Source: Candidatus Gastranaerophilales bacterium
GTDB taxonomy: Bacteria > Cyanobacteriota > Vampirovibrionia > Gastranaerophilales > Gastranaerophilaceae
Reading direction: 5' to 3'
DNA: 58,528 bases
NCBI GenBank assembly: GCA_944324425.1
Contig: CALUWE010000010.1
Coordinates: 1-58,528, forward strand
The position numbers and the translations under genes are program-made. Below are positions 44,098-53,295 of the stretch, piece by piece. Numbering within the stretch: position 1 is the stretch's first letter; each line of letters starts with the position of its first letter. The notes beneath the pieces were generated by a model. It worked only from the letters and a program-made list of their open reading frames with translations. It was not told the DNA's origin and searched no databases.

Positions 44098-44207
44098 AAC
44101 CCTATACTATAAACAGTCGATTTTTCACATTCCGAGGGGTAAATAAAGAATTTTTTGCGATAATGAAAATAAGGAAATACTTATTATAATTTTTATTGGT
44201 TGTTAAA

Positions 44208-45854
44208 ATGGTAGAAGAAATGTTAATTGAACCCCAGATTAATGAAGAAAAAAAGCAGTCCAGTCTTGAAATTGCGACTAAATATCATCAGAATTTTTTA
44301 TTAAGAGCATCGGGCGAAGACCTTGTAAATGCAATTAATTCTTACATTGATTCAATTAAAGAAAACCCAAATGAACCAAGCGCATATTACAGGTTGGCTG
44401 TTTTAATGTATGAAAACAAACAAATAGGAATTGATACTGCCATTGAACAATGCCAAAGAGCAGTTGAAATTGATGAAAAAAATCCTGATGCAAGAATGTA
44501 TCTCGGGTATTTCCTTTCAATTAAAGGCGAAAAAGAACAAGCCGAAAAAGAACTTAAAGAAGCGGTTAAATTAAGCCCAAAAGGCTCATCTCGCGCTAAA
44601 TTTATTATGGCGCTTGAGCTTTTAAGCAAAGATGATAATAAAAGTTTAAAAGATAAACTAAAAGGCATTTTTTACATTGCGGAAGCTTCTTTTACAACTA
44701 TTTTTGATAAAGCCGCAATTAAAATGTTTGCAAAAAATATTTTAACCGATTTTAACTATTTCAGATATAACACTCTAGGAAAAATATTAGAAAAATTCAA
44801 ATTTGATAAAGATGCTTATCAAATTTATATGGATGCATTGGATAATACAAAAAACGCGCCTGAATTTTATGAAAAAATGGCAAAAATTGCGATTAAGAAA
44901 AAGCGCCCCACGGTTGCGCTTCAGTGTTTTGAAAATGCAAGCAAATTATCAAACAATCACCCTGAAAAATTAATCAATACCATCGAATTTATGCAGCAGG
45001 CATATCCTGAAAAAATAGATGAATTAATTGATTATTATAATATGCTTGTTTTAAAGCTGCCTGAATTTTCAAGACCTTATTATGAACTCGGGCATTTGTA
45101 TCTTAAAAAAGAAGATTATATAAATGCCTCGAATGCCTTTAGGATGGCACTTGATTATGATAAGGAAAACCCCTTCTATATCAACTCTTTGGCTTTTTCC
45201 TACGTTCAATTGGAACAATATAATACGGCAATTGAACTGTATAAAAAGGCAATAGATAAAAACCCTGATAATGAATGGACATCTGTTGTTGCGCAGGCTT
45301 TGGCTGCAATTTATTATAAAATTAACAATGATTATGCTTCGGCAATTACAGTGTTAGAGTATGCATTAACTTTAACTAAAGAAAAAGGTCCTATTTATAC
45401 ATTATTCGGCGATATTTATTTTGATGACAACAATCTTGATATGTCTATAAAATATTACAATATGGCATTATTGGAAGGTGTTAAAGATGTTAAAATATAC
45501 ACCCGTCTTGCTATGGCATATTGGGAAAATAATTCGGTTCAAGACTCAATAGATTATTATAATTTAGCAATAGAAACAGACCCTAATTATGATATTGCAC
45601 ATAATAATTTGGGCGTCATTTATCTTGATACTTTAAATGATGTCGGACGTGCTTTGACATTCTTTAAAAATGCTGTTGAATTGAACCCGTCATATACTTT
45701 GGCACATTTTAATCTTGGAAGATGTTATGCGCTTTTAAACAGAAAAATTGAAGCTGCAAATGAGTTTCAACGCGCAATTGATTTAAACAGAATGACTAAT
45801 GAAATTGATGAAGAAATTATTGAGGATAAACTATTTAAACTTTTTGAAGCATGA
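44208..45854 (+). CDS. TPR-repeat protein, about 548 residues
   Basis: Tetratricopeptide repeats cover most of the chain, with clear units such as ASNAFRMALDYDKENPFYI and ALTFFKNAVELNPSYTLAHF. There is no signal peptide or membrane segment, so it is cytosolic. I use the ATG at 44208; a TTG at 44196 is in frame, and no ribosome site favours either. A TATAAT at 44185-44190 lies 17 bases upstream. The stop overlaps the next start in ATGA, and a diguanylate cyclase gene closes the operon, so it may organise a signalling complex. Confidence 0.88.
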   Translation: MVEEMLIEPQINEEKKQSSLEIATKYHQNFLLRASGEDLVNAINSYIDSIKENPNEPSAYYRLAVLMYENKQIGIDTAIEQCQRAVEIDEKNPDARMYLGYFLSIKGEKEQAEKELKEAVKLSPKGSSRAKFIMALELLSKDDNKSLKDKLKGIFYIAEASFTTIFDKAAIKMFAKNILTDFNYFRYNTLGKILEKFKFDKDAYQIYMDALDNTKNAPEFYEKMAKIAIKKKRPTVALQCFENASKLSNNHPEKLINTIEFMQQAYPEKIDELIDYYNMLVLKLPEFSRPYYELGHLYLKKEDYINASNAFRMALDYDKENPFYINSLAFSYVQLEQYNTAIELYKKAIDKNPDNEWTSVVAQALAAIYYKINNDYASAITVLEYALTLTKEKGPIYTLFGDIYFDDNNLDMSIKYYNMALLEGVKDVKIYTRLAMAYWENNSVQDSIDYYNLAIETDPNYDIAHNNLGVIYLDTLNDVGRALTFFKNAVELNPSYTLAHFNLGRCYALLNRKIEAANEFQRAIDLNRMTNEIDEEIIEDKLFKLFEA

Positions 45855-46936
45855 ATAATATCTTAAAAAAAATTATAAGATTTGCGCAAAACACAACAGT
45901 AAGAGTAATTTCATTCTTACTGGTTTTGGCATTAATCGGCGGATATTTTATATTTCCTGATTTTTATAAATTACAATGGCATAAAATTCAGAGTTTTTAT
46001 TACGTTTATCAGGGCGATAAGGCATATAAGCAGCATAAACCGCAAGACGCCATTAACAACTATACAAAAGCTCTTGAGCTTCACCCAAAACACGTTAGAG
46101 CAAGGTATAATTTAGCAAACCTTTATGTTGCTTATGAAGATTACTATTCCGCTCTTGAAAATTATAAACTTGCGCTTGAATTAAAGCCCGATTTTATGAT
46201 TGCAAGAATTGATTATGCAATTGTATTATCTGAAGCAACTTTTAACTATGATAAAGCAATTAATGAGTATGACATTGCAATCAAGAAAGCTCCAAAATGG
46301 ATGTATATTCCGTTTATTATAGATAATAAGAAAACTTATAAATTTAATAAGGGCGTTGCATACTACAACCAAGGGCTTGCTTGGCGCGGAAAGTCTTTAA
46401 TATTCGGGCAAGACAGATATAAAGCAAGAAAATTTTTAATGAATGCCGTTGAATCTTATGAAAAGGCGCTAAAATCTATTAAGGGCTATGATGTTTATTA
46501 TAACTTGGGAATTGCCAATCAGCTTTTAAGAAGAAATTATGCGGCAGGCAGAAGCTATTGCAAAGCAATTGAAATTGAGCCGATGAATTATGAGGCTCAT
46601 TATAATTTGGCAATTCTTTTAAAATCCATGAAAAAATACGGTGATTCCGCCGAAGAATTTAAAAAAGCGGGCTTACTTCTTGATTCAAAAGGTGATACAA
46701 ACAAAACAAGATATGTTTATGATGTTTTAAATGAAGTTAATGCAAGACTGGCGCTTGACCCAGAGTATATGAGCTTAAGGCAAAAATTGGATGAAGAAGA
46801 AATAGGCGGCGGCAAAGTTACTTATCTTCGTGGTAAGCTTGTTATATCAGAAGAATTTGATAAAGCAATGTTTGAAAATTTCAAAACATGTGCCAACAAA
46901 GAACTTTTTGAATCAGAAGAGGATCTTGAAGAATAA
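45851..46936 (+). CDS. Membrane-anchored TPR protein, 361 residues
   Basis: A basic N-terminus is followed by one hydrophobic anchor at about residues 17-34 (VRVISFLLVLALIGGYFIF). Four to six tetratricopeptide repeats follow, including AINNYTKALELHPKHVRARY and ALENYKLALELKPDFMIARI. The topology suggests the repeats face the periplasm, though orientation is not certain. It overlaps the upstream TPR gene as ATGA and the downstream GGDEF gene as TAATG, so the three are translationally coupled. Confidence 0.9.
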   Translation: MNNILKKIIRFAQNTTVRVISFLLVLALIGGYFIFPDFYKLQWHKIQSFYYVYQGDKAYKQHKPQDAINNYTKALELHPKHVRARYNLANLYVAYEDYYSALENYKLALELKPDFMIARIDYAIVLSEATFNYDKAINEYDIAIKKAPKWMYIPFIIDNKKTYKFNKGVAYYNQGLAWRGKSLIFGQDRYKARKFLMNAVESYEKALKSIKGYDVYYNLGIANQLLRRNYAAGRSYCKAIEIEPMNYEAHYNLAILLKSMKKYGDSAEEFKKAGLLLDSKGDTNKTRYVYDVLNEVNARLALDPEYMSLRQKLDEEEIGGGKVTYLRGKLVISEEFDKAMFENFKTCANKELFESEEDLEE

Positions 46937-48321
46937 TGCCTGAAAACGCTGTTGACTTTCACCTGTTATATAAAATTATGTATGAACTTACGGTGGTTTT
47001 TGAAAGTTCTAAGACCCCAAACGAGCTTATATTGGGTTTGAAGCAGGTTTTTAAAAGATTTTTTGAGATAAAAGAAGTTGAAATTTTTTCTGTGGATGAA
47101 AATTCAAACTGTTTAAAAAATTTTGTAAAGCCATGGGAAAATTTGCCTGACGGCGCAAGCTGTAATTTTTTGCATGATGTTTTTTTGCAGCTAAAAGAAA
47201 ATAAACCGTATGTAATAAACGGTGATGAAATTTTTGTTCCCGTATTTTCTCAAGATAAAGTAAACGGTGTTGTTAAACTTCAAGGCAATGTTCAAAAAGA
47301 AGAATTTTTTTCTTTTTTACCCCTTTTATCAAGGCAAATTTCTTTAGCGGTTGTTCATCTTAAATATTTTGAAACAGTTATAAACAGTGCAAAATTTTAT
47401 GAAACAATCAGAAATATTGCAAAAATAACAGAAACGCAGTATGACCTTAGCTATATTTTACCCATAATGGGCGAGATTATTGACGGGTTTATTAAAGAAC
47501 ATCTGATTTACATTTTTCTAAAATCAACACACAAGAATGAATATAAATTAATTTGGCCGAATAAGTGCCTTATAAATAACATTTCAGACTATCTTTCAAA
47601 AATTACGGATTCAAATTATCTTGTTTTTGATGAAGGTAAAACGTGTATCTTTCCGCTTGTTTCAAAGGGTAAGATTTCAGGTGCCGTTGTTGCTTATAAC
47701 ACAATTGATTCTTTAAATAAGAGCGAAGTTAAATATCTTGAGCAACTTGCAATTCAAGCCTCTATTACCGTGGACAAGGCAAAAGAATATATGAAAACCC
47801 TTGAAAATGCAACATTGGATGCTCTGACCGGGCTTAATAACCGTCATATGTTCTATCAAAGGTTGGCTGAAACTACATCGAATGCAAGAAGACAAAAAAC
47901 AAACCTTTGCTGCATTATGACAGATATTGATTTCTTCAAGTCCGTTAATGATACCTACGGTCATGCTGCCGGAGATTTGGCTCTTAAGACGGTTGCAAAA
48001 ACAATTAAAAAAGAATTAAGAGAATATGATATAGCATCAAGGTATGGCGGCGAAGAGTTTGCAATTTTATTGCCTGATACATCACCGGATGAAGCGTATA
48101 AAGTTGCCGAAAGGTTAAGAAAACAAGTTGAAAAGAAAAAAATAAATATTGAAGAATTAAAAATTGAAGGCGTTAAAGAAATTTCGGTTACCATTTCAAT
48201 TGGTGTCAGCCTTTATATATCTGATAAAATGAAGGATCCGAACGATTTGTATAAATCTGCGGATAAAGGGCTTTATATAGCTAAAGAAAGCGGAAGAAAC
48301 AGGGTTGTTGTATCCGATTAA
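46936..48321 (+). CDS. GAF-like/GGDEF diguanylate cyclase, 461 residues
   Basis: One or two GAF-like sensor modules span about residues 1-290, with FVPVFSQDKVNGVVKLQG and CIFPLVSKGKISGAVVAY as typical strands. The C-terminal GGDEF domain opens DALTGLNNRHMFYQRL. Its active site GGEEF starts at about 371, with the I-site REYD exactly five residues before it, so active and product-inhibited synthesis of cyclic-di-GMP is expected. There is no membrane segment. It is the last gene of the TPR-TPR-GGDEF operon. Confidence 0.93.
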   Translation: MPENAVDFHLLYKIMYELTVVFESSKTPNELILGLKQVFKRFFEIKEVEIFSVDENSNCLKNFVKPWENLPDGASCNFLHDVFLQLKENKPYVINGDEIFVPVFSQDKVNGVVKLQGNVQKEEFFSFLPLLSRQISLAVVHLKYFETVINSAKFYETIRNIAKITETQYDLSYILPIMGEIIDGFIKEHLIYIFLKSTHKNEYKLIWPNKCLINNISDYLSKITDSNYLVFDEGKTCIFPLVSKGKISGAVVAYNTIDSLNKSEVKYLEQLAIQASITVDKAKEYMKTLENATLDALTGLNNRHMFYQRLAETTSNARRQKTNLCCIMTDIDFFKSVNDTYGHAAGDLALKTVAKTIKKELREYDIASRYGGEEFAILLPDTSPDEAYKVAERLRKQVEKKKINIEELKIEGVKEISVTISIGVSLYISDKMKDPNDLYKSADKGLYIAKESGRNRVVVSD

Positions 48322-48428
48322 CAAAGTAAATTTTGTTTAAGATATTTTATCATTGGGTGCAAAAAAACTTATTTATGTATTTTAATAGTGTATAAATCCT
48401 TTCTTATTTGGGAGCGCGAAAGTAATTT

Positions 48429-50675
48429 ATGAAAATCGGTGCGCTCGGGTTTTATCCGAACACTAACTACGATTTAAGTTTTCAAAAACGTGCAAATGAT
48501 AAAAATTCCGCAAATGTTGCACAAGGCAGTTTTGCGCCGGATTTTAAATCTTTATACTCTTCGCCTTTTACTAAAGATTCTTTTGCGGCAACATCCAATA
48601 TTTCTTTCAAAGGAATTGAATGCTCTCCCGGCAATTTCCGAATCAAGCTGGCATATGGGGTTGATTGCCCTTGCTGCGGCCAGGTCATGCTTACAAAGAA
48701 ACAGTCAAATGCTTTTGTTTCAAGAATAGGCGATAAAACCGGCCCCGACCTTCAAAAAGAACTTGAAAAAGAATATATTTATTTTCGAAAAAATGAAAGA
48801 GAAGTTGCCGATTTGTTAATTGATGCAAGCAAAGAAAATCCTGATTTGGATTTAAGCGGTTTATCCCAAGTGCTTGCCAAAGACAGTGTCGTAAGGCTTG
48901 TCGCAACTCAGAAGGAAATTATCGGGCAAATAAGAAAATCCGGTGAAAAACTTTCAGCTAAAAGAAGAGAAGAATTGGAAGGTATTTTATCTTCCGAAGC
49001 TGAATTAATTGATGAATCCGACGATTTTAAATATTTTAAACGTAAGAACTTTATCGATAAAATCAATACATTTGCTAATTCTTGCCCGCCTAGAGAGTTT
49101 GAAACAGCTAATGAAATTCTTTCGCTTGCAAGAACAATGCCGACTTCGGCAACAAGTAAAGATGCTTTTTTTGTTAAATATCAAAGGAGAACAAATAAAG
49201 ATATCGCAAGAAGATTGGTGCTGCCTGCAATGGCTACAACCGAACATATAAGGCCTCAGTCTAAAAACGGAAAAGACAGAACTGATAATTATATACCTCT
49301 TTGCTCTCAATGTAATTCAGACAGAAGCAGCACGCCGTACAATGAATGGTTTGAAATACATCCTGAGATGCCTGAAAACCTTCAGGAATATATTTACCAA
49401 ATATCTGACATGATTCAAAATAAACAATTTTACGGTTGGGAATTTTACGATACCTACGTAGATGATGTTATTCAAGCTGTTTATAAAGAGACAAACGGTA
49501 AATTGAAACTTAAAAAACCCGAAGAAACAGAAGCAGAAGAAGGTAAACCAATTGTTCTGCCCGTAAAAGAAAAAACAATTGAAGAAATGAGAGCAACTTG
49601 GATGGCCACATATGAAGGACTGTCTGAACGGTTGGTTGCTTTGCGAAAACTGAAAGATGAATTATATGCGGATCCGGAATTTTTAAATATTCTCGCATAT
49701 TTGGAAAAACAAAATCAGCTTGAGACTTCAAAGAAAAACAAAAAAGCTCTCCTTGTTGCATATAATAATGCTTCAGCTCTTTATAAAAGAGCGCAAAGAG
49801 AGTTGAAACAAGCAAAAAGCGAAGGCGATTCAATTGCTAAAATAAGGGAATTTCAAGCAAGAGTTCAAAATTATTCAGATGTATATAATGCCGCAAGGGC
49901 AAATTATACTGATGCGGTTAGCAGATACAACACTATACTTGCAGAAAGAGACACCCTAAAAGAGATTGTTACAACACCTGAAGAAGTGATGGCAAAAATA
50001 CAAAGGCTTAAACAACAAAAGGCGGAAAGCGAACAAAGAAGTTCTGCCGATCAGTCGTTGAGTGAGGCGCAAAGGAGTGAAGAAATAACCAGACTGCAGA
50101 ATTTAAGCGCCTCAATTGAAAAACAAATTGCGGAAAAAGAAGCTGCAAACAAGAAACGTGAAAGTGTTTATGATTTTGATTCTCCGGCTTCGAAAAAGGC
50201 GGCTGCAGATTATGAACAGCTAAAAGAAAAACAGAGCATGATTGCTTCAATAGACCATGACAGTTTTGTAAAACTGTTTAAAACAGGCGGCGAGTTTTCG
50301 ATAAGTCCCGATTTTATTCTTGAAGAAGCGAGAGACGCTATTCAAAAGCGCATGAATATACTTTTGAAAAATCCGATTGTACAATATTTCAAAACAAAAG
50401 AAGACTTAGAAGAACTTAAGTACAGAAAAAGAGAAATTGATTCGGAACTCTTGAAACTGTCTTCTGAAGCAAATTATGACGAAAGAATCGAGGCTCTGTA
50501 CAGAAGAAAAGCCGAGCTCCAAAGGAAATTTTCAAACGTAAATATAGTTGAAACCATAGACAGACTGCAAGCAGAGGCTGATGAAAATCTGCAAAAGTTT
50601 ACGGACAGTTTTGAAAATTTTGGCGGTTATCAGCATTCAAACCCAAGACATGGTAAGGCTTCTTCATCATCATAA
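48429..50675 (+). CDS. HNH-nuclease-like protein with coiled-coil C-terminus
   Basis: It has 748 residues. The N-terminal 75 residues are disordered and contain an FxG segment (ISFKGIE, 58-64). A zinc knuckle C80-P-C-C83 is followed, after about 190 helical residues, by TTEHIRPQSKNGKDRTDNYI with H273 and N287, then LCSQCNSDR with C292 and C295. This is a split HNH motif in which the two CxxC pairs could bind the structural zinc. Residues 400-740 are charged coiled coil. No restriction methylase or toxin partner is adjacent. A nuclease role is inferred from motifs only. Confidence 0.8.
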   Translation: MKIGALGFYPNTNYDLSFQKRANDKNSANVAQGSFAPDFKSLYSSPFTKDSFAATSNISFKGIECSPGNFRIKLAYGVDCPCCGQVMLTKKQSNAFVSRIGDKTGPDLQKELEKEYIYFRKNEREVADLLIDASKENPDLDLSGLSQVLAKDSVVRLVATQKEIIGQIRKSGEKLSAKRREELEGILSSEAELIDESDDFKYFKRKNFIDKINTFANSCPPREFETANEILSLARTMPTSATSKDAFFVKYQRRTNKDIARRLVLPAMATTEHIRPQSKNGKDRTDNYIPLCSQCNSDRSSTPYNEWFEIHPEMPENLQEYIYQISDMIQNKQFYGWEFYDTYVDDVIQAVYKETNGKLKLKKPEETEAEEGKPIVLPVKEKTIEEMRATWMATYEGLSERLVALRKLKDELYADPEFLNILAYLEKQNQLETSKKNKKALLVAYNNASALYKRAQRELKQAKSEGDSIAKIREFQARVQNYSDVYNAARANYTDAVSRYNTILAERDTLKEIVTTPEEVMAKIQRLKQQKAESEQRSSADQSLSEAQRSEEITRLQNLSASIEKQIAEKEAANKKRESVYDFDSPASKKAAADYEQLKEKQSMIASIDHDSFVKLFKTGGEFSISPDFILEEARDAIQKRMNILLKNPIVQYFKTKEDLEELKYRKREIDSELLKLSSEANYDERIEALYRRKAELQRKFSNVNIVETIDRLQAEADENLQKFTDSFENFGGYQHSNPRHGKASSSS

Positions 50676-50923
50676 TAGCCTTCATAGTCTGTGTTGTTTT
50701 GAATTTCCGCATCGTCAATAAACACATTATTTATGACATTATCGTATGAAAACGGAGTGTTTATATTTTCCGTTGAATGCATTACGTTGATTCCTTCCAA
50801 AAAACTGGAATCAAAAGTGCCAAATATTGATGTATTATCTTCCCCTGCGCTTTTAAGCGAGTCTTGCGGGTTTGTTAGAAAGCTTGATTCCGAGACCAGT
50901 GCCCCTAAATGGTATTCTGACAT
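50630..50923 (-). CDS. Acidic unknown protein, 97 residues
   Basis: An AGAGGA ribosome site sits 5 bases before the ATG. The protein is acidic, Ser/Asn-rich and probably disordered, and contains two related pieces, SESSFLTN and DSSFLEG. It ends ALPCLGFEC with two cysteines. There is no signal peptide. Its last 46 bases overlap the end of the HNH-like gene on the other strand, an unusually deep convergent overlap for this window. No family is recognised. Confidence 0.68.
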   Translation of the reverse strand: MSEYHLGALVSESSFLTNPQDSLKSAGEDNTSIFGTFDSSFLEGINVMHSTENINTPFSYDNVINNVFIDDAEIQNNTDYEGYYDDEEALPCLGFEC

Positions 50924-50999
50924 TTTTATCCTCTGTAAAATAATTCCTCTTGCTATAATAAAGTATTTTTTCTTTTAAAAATTGCTATTTTTTTAATTA

Positions 51000-51008
51000 T
51001 GGTAAAAT
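51000..51008 (+). promoter_or_regulatory. Extended -10 six bases before the start (leaderless type)
   Basis: TGGTAAAAT (TG-n plus TAAAAT, 5/6) is followed by 6 T residues and the ATG at 51015. A TTGCTA lies 15 bases before the -10. Confidence 0.45.
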
Positions 51009-51014
51009 TTTTTT

Positions 51015-52688
51015 ATGGAGTTTAAATTAAATAAGAATATTAAATATATTTTTCTTCTTTCGATTATTTTAATTTTTTCTTTTTGGATTAATTATTTTAA
51101 GTTTGGAAATATACTATATGATACAGGAAGAGAATTTTTGGTTCCTTTGCAGGCTTTAGAGGGCAAAGTTTTAATCAAAGATATTTTTCTTTCTTACTTT
51201 CCGCTTTCATACCAGATAAATGCTGTTATTTTTAAAATTTTTGGCTCAAGTTTGGATGTTTTAAGGGTTGTCGGCATAATATGCGCTTTAATTATAAATA
51301 TATTCATATTTTTAATTTCAAGATTTTTTGTATCCGAAAAGAAAAGTTTTTTAATTGCTCTTATAATAAGTTTTTCTTTGATGTTTAATGTTTCAAATTT
51401 GCACAATTATGTCTTAGGCTATTCATACGCTTTTATATATGCAGTTTTGTTTCTTTTTTCTTCTTTGTTTTTTGCGCTTAAATATTTGAAAGAAGATAAG
51501 TTTTTATATCTTTCATATTTTTTATTGGGGCTGTGCTTTGCGCTTAAGGCGGAATTTATTTTTCTTATTATTCCTTATTTTGTCTTGCTTCTATACAAAA
51601 AAACCAAAATTAAAGAAATTATAATTTCAAATTTTTTATTTTTTATTCCCTTTGTTTTCAGTTTTCTTGTTCTTTTTATTCAGGGGTTTAATTTTTCGGA
51701 CTTAATTAATTATTTTGCTTTTATGAAAGAATTTTTATCTTCAAAAATTCTTCAGAATTATAATTATATTGTTTTTAATCAAAACCCTATAAGCTGGCTA
51801 ATTGTTCAATTGAATGGTTTTATAAAGTTTTTGTTTTTGTTTTTACCCTTCTTTTTGATACTTTATCTTCCTTCAAAATTTAAGAAAAAAACATTGTTTT
51901 GTGTTTTGGCATTTATCTGCTTTTTGATTTTATCCTTTTTAGCTGTTCATATAAAAGAATTCAGCTTTATTTCGATGTTTCCTTTTTTGTGTTTAACAAG
52001 CTTATTTATTTTGTATTTTTCATATAAAGATAAAAACTTTCCGCTTTTATTTTTAACCTTGGTTCAATTTGCTCTTGCGCTCAGGTTTAATTTTATTTAT
52101 TCTTCGGGATACGCCTCTTATATAATGCCTGTCGGGCTGCTTGTAAACCTTTTATTTTTTGCGGAAGCAATTAAATTTGAAAACTTTAAAAAGATATTCT
52201 CTCTTTTTATTTTATTTATTTCAATTTTGAACTTTTTGTATTTTACAACTGCTCAGGCAATTTTTTCGGTTTATCCGATTAAAACTTCAAAAGGGCTTAT
52301 TTATACCGATAACAAAAACAGGGCAGTTGCCATTAATCGGTTTGTCGATTTTTTGGCAGGTACGGAACCTGATAAAACTGTTTTAATTTTGCCCGACGGT
52401 GCAATTTTTAACTATTTTTCAGGTCATAAAACTAATTTAAAATATTATCAGCTTTTGCCAAATCATATTGAAGCATTGGGAGAAGACAATATAATTTCCG
52501 ATTTAAAAAATAATCCTCCGGATTATATAGTAAACACCAATCTTGATTATTCAATATATTCAACGCCTTTGTTTTGCAAAGATTTCGGGCAAAAAATATG
52601 CAATTTTACAAATGAAAACTATTTATATCTTGGAAATATCCAAAACGGAAGCGAATTAATTTTTGAAATATACAAATTTAAAAACTGA
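51015..52688 (+). CDS. Membrane glycosyltransferase, GT39/ArnT-like
   Basis: This polytopic membrane protein of 557 residues has around eleven hydrophobic segments and a soluble C-terminal domain of about 110 residues. The first external loop reads YDTGREFLVPLQALEGKVL followed by DIFLSYFPLSYQI. That is the pattern of dolichol/undecaprenyl-phosphate-sugar dependent transferases (D-x-G, then G-x-x-x-x-D and Y-x-P-x-x-Y). It probably transfers a sugar from a lipid carrier onto an envelope acceptor. The substrate is unknown. There is no ribosome site before the ATG. Confidence 0.8.
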   Translation: MEFKLNKNIKYIFLLSIILIFSFWINYFKFGNILYDTGREFLVPLQALEGKVLIKDIFLSYFPLSYQINAVIFKIFGSSLDVLRVVGIICALIINIFIFLISRFFVSEKKSFLIALIISFSLMFNVSNLHNYVLGYSYAFIYAVLFLFSSLFFALKYLKEDKFLYLSYFLLGLCFALKAEFIFLIIPYFVLLLYKKTKIKEIIISNFLFFIPFVFSFLVLFIQGFNFSDLINYFAFMKEFLSSKILQNYNYIVFNQNPISWLIVQLNGFIKFLFLFLPFFLILYLPSKFKKKTLFCVLAFICFLILSFLAVHIKEFSFISMFPFLCLTSLFILYFSYKDKNFPLLFLTLVQFALALRFNFIYSSGYASYIMPVGLLVNLLFFAEAIKFENFKKIFSLFILFISILNFLYFTTAQAIFSVYPIKTSKGLIYTDNKNRAVAINRFVDFLAGTEPDKTVLILPDGAIFNYFSGHKTNLKYYQLLPNHIEALGEDNIISDLKNNPPDYIVNTNLDYSIYSTPLFCKDFGQKICNFTNENYLYLGNIQNGSELIFEIYKFKN

Positions 52689-52735
52689 TTTTTTGATAGT
52701 ATAATATCAATAATCAATGGAGTTAGAAAAGAGAT

Positions 52736-53284
52736 TTGATTTTATATAAGACAAAATATCTTACGCTGAAAGCATACAAAAGAGAAAATAAGCCCGATTG
52801 GGTTTATGTTTCAAGAGATAATGCAAAAAATGTTGTTGTGATTTTGCCTTTAATTAAAAAAAATGATAAAGATTATGTTCTTTTTTTAATTACAAAGCGC
52901 CCGCCTTTAATTGCTGAAAATAAGGCTGAATTTTGTTTGGAGCTTCCAAGCGGCCTTGTTGGTGATGAGAATGAATTTGAAACAATTGATGAGGCTTTTA
53001 AAAAAGAGCTTTTGGAAGAAACCGGCCTTGTTGCTGACAGTTTTGAAGTTTGCGTTAAAAAAATCTCAACATCAGGCGGTCTTACATCAGAAACTTCAAT
53101 TGTTGCAAAAGCCTATATTTCAAACTCTGAAATTCAGTCTCCTCCTGTTTCGGACGGCGGAGTTATTATAGACAGAGTTCTTGTCGAAAAAGACAAAATA
53201 AAAGATTTTATAAAGCAAAAAGACAGTGAGGGTTTTGCAATAAGCTCTCAAATGCTTGCCGCATTGTATTACATTAATGAATAG
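52736..53284 (+). CDS. Nudix hydrolase, ADP-ribose-pyrophosphatase-like
   Basis: The Nudix box is G-x5-E-x7-K-E-x2-E-E-x-G starting at GDENEFETIDEAF. The usual Arg of the RE pair is Lys here, while the metal-binding glutamates are kept. The upstream FCLELPSGLVG is typical of the ADP-ribose/sugar-nucleotide branch. The length of 182 residues fits. The start is a TTG at 52736. The only nearby ATG (52717) reads into a stop after ten codons. The ABC exporter gene follows 11 bases after the stop. Confidence 0.85.
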   Translation: MILYKTKYLTLKAYKRENKPDWVYVSRDNAKNVVVILPLIKKNDKDYVLFLITKRPPLIAENKAEFCLELPSGLVGDENEFETIDEAFKKELLEETGLVADSFEVCVKKISTSGGLTSETSIVAKAYISNSEIQSPPVSDGGVIIDRVLVEKDKIKDFIKQKDSEGFAISSQMLAALYYINE

Positions 53285-53295
53285 GAAAAAATAAA

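Noticed and set aside
52717-52749. ATG-started ten-codon frame before the Nudix gene considered as a leader peptide
   Set aside because: It has no repeated regulatory codons and no attenuator hairpin; it is likely chance around the TTG start.
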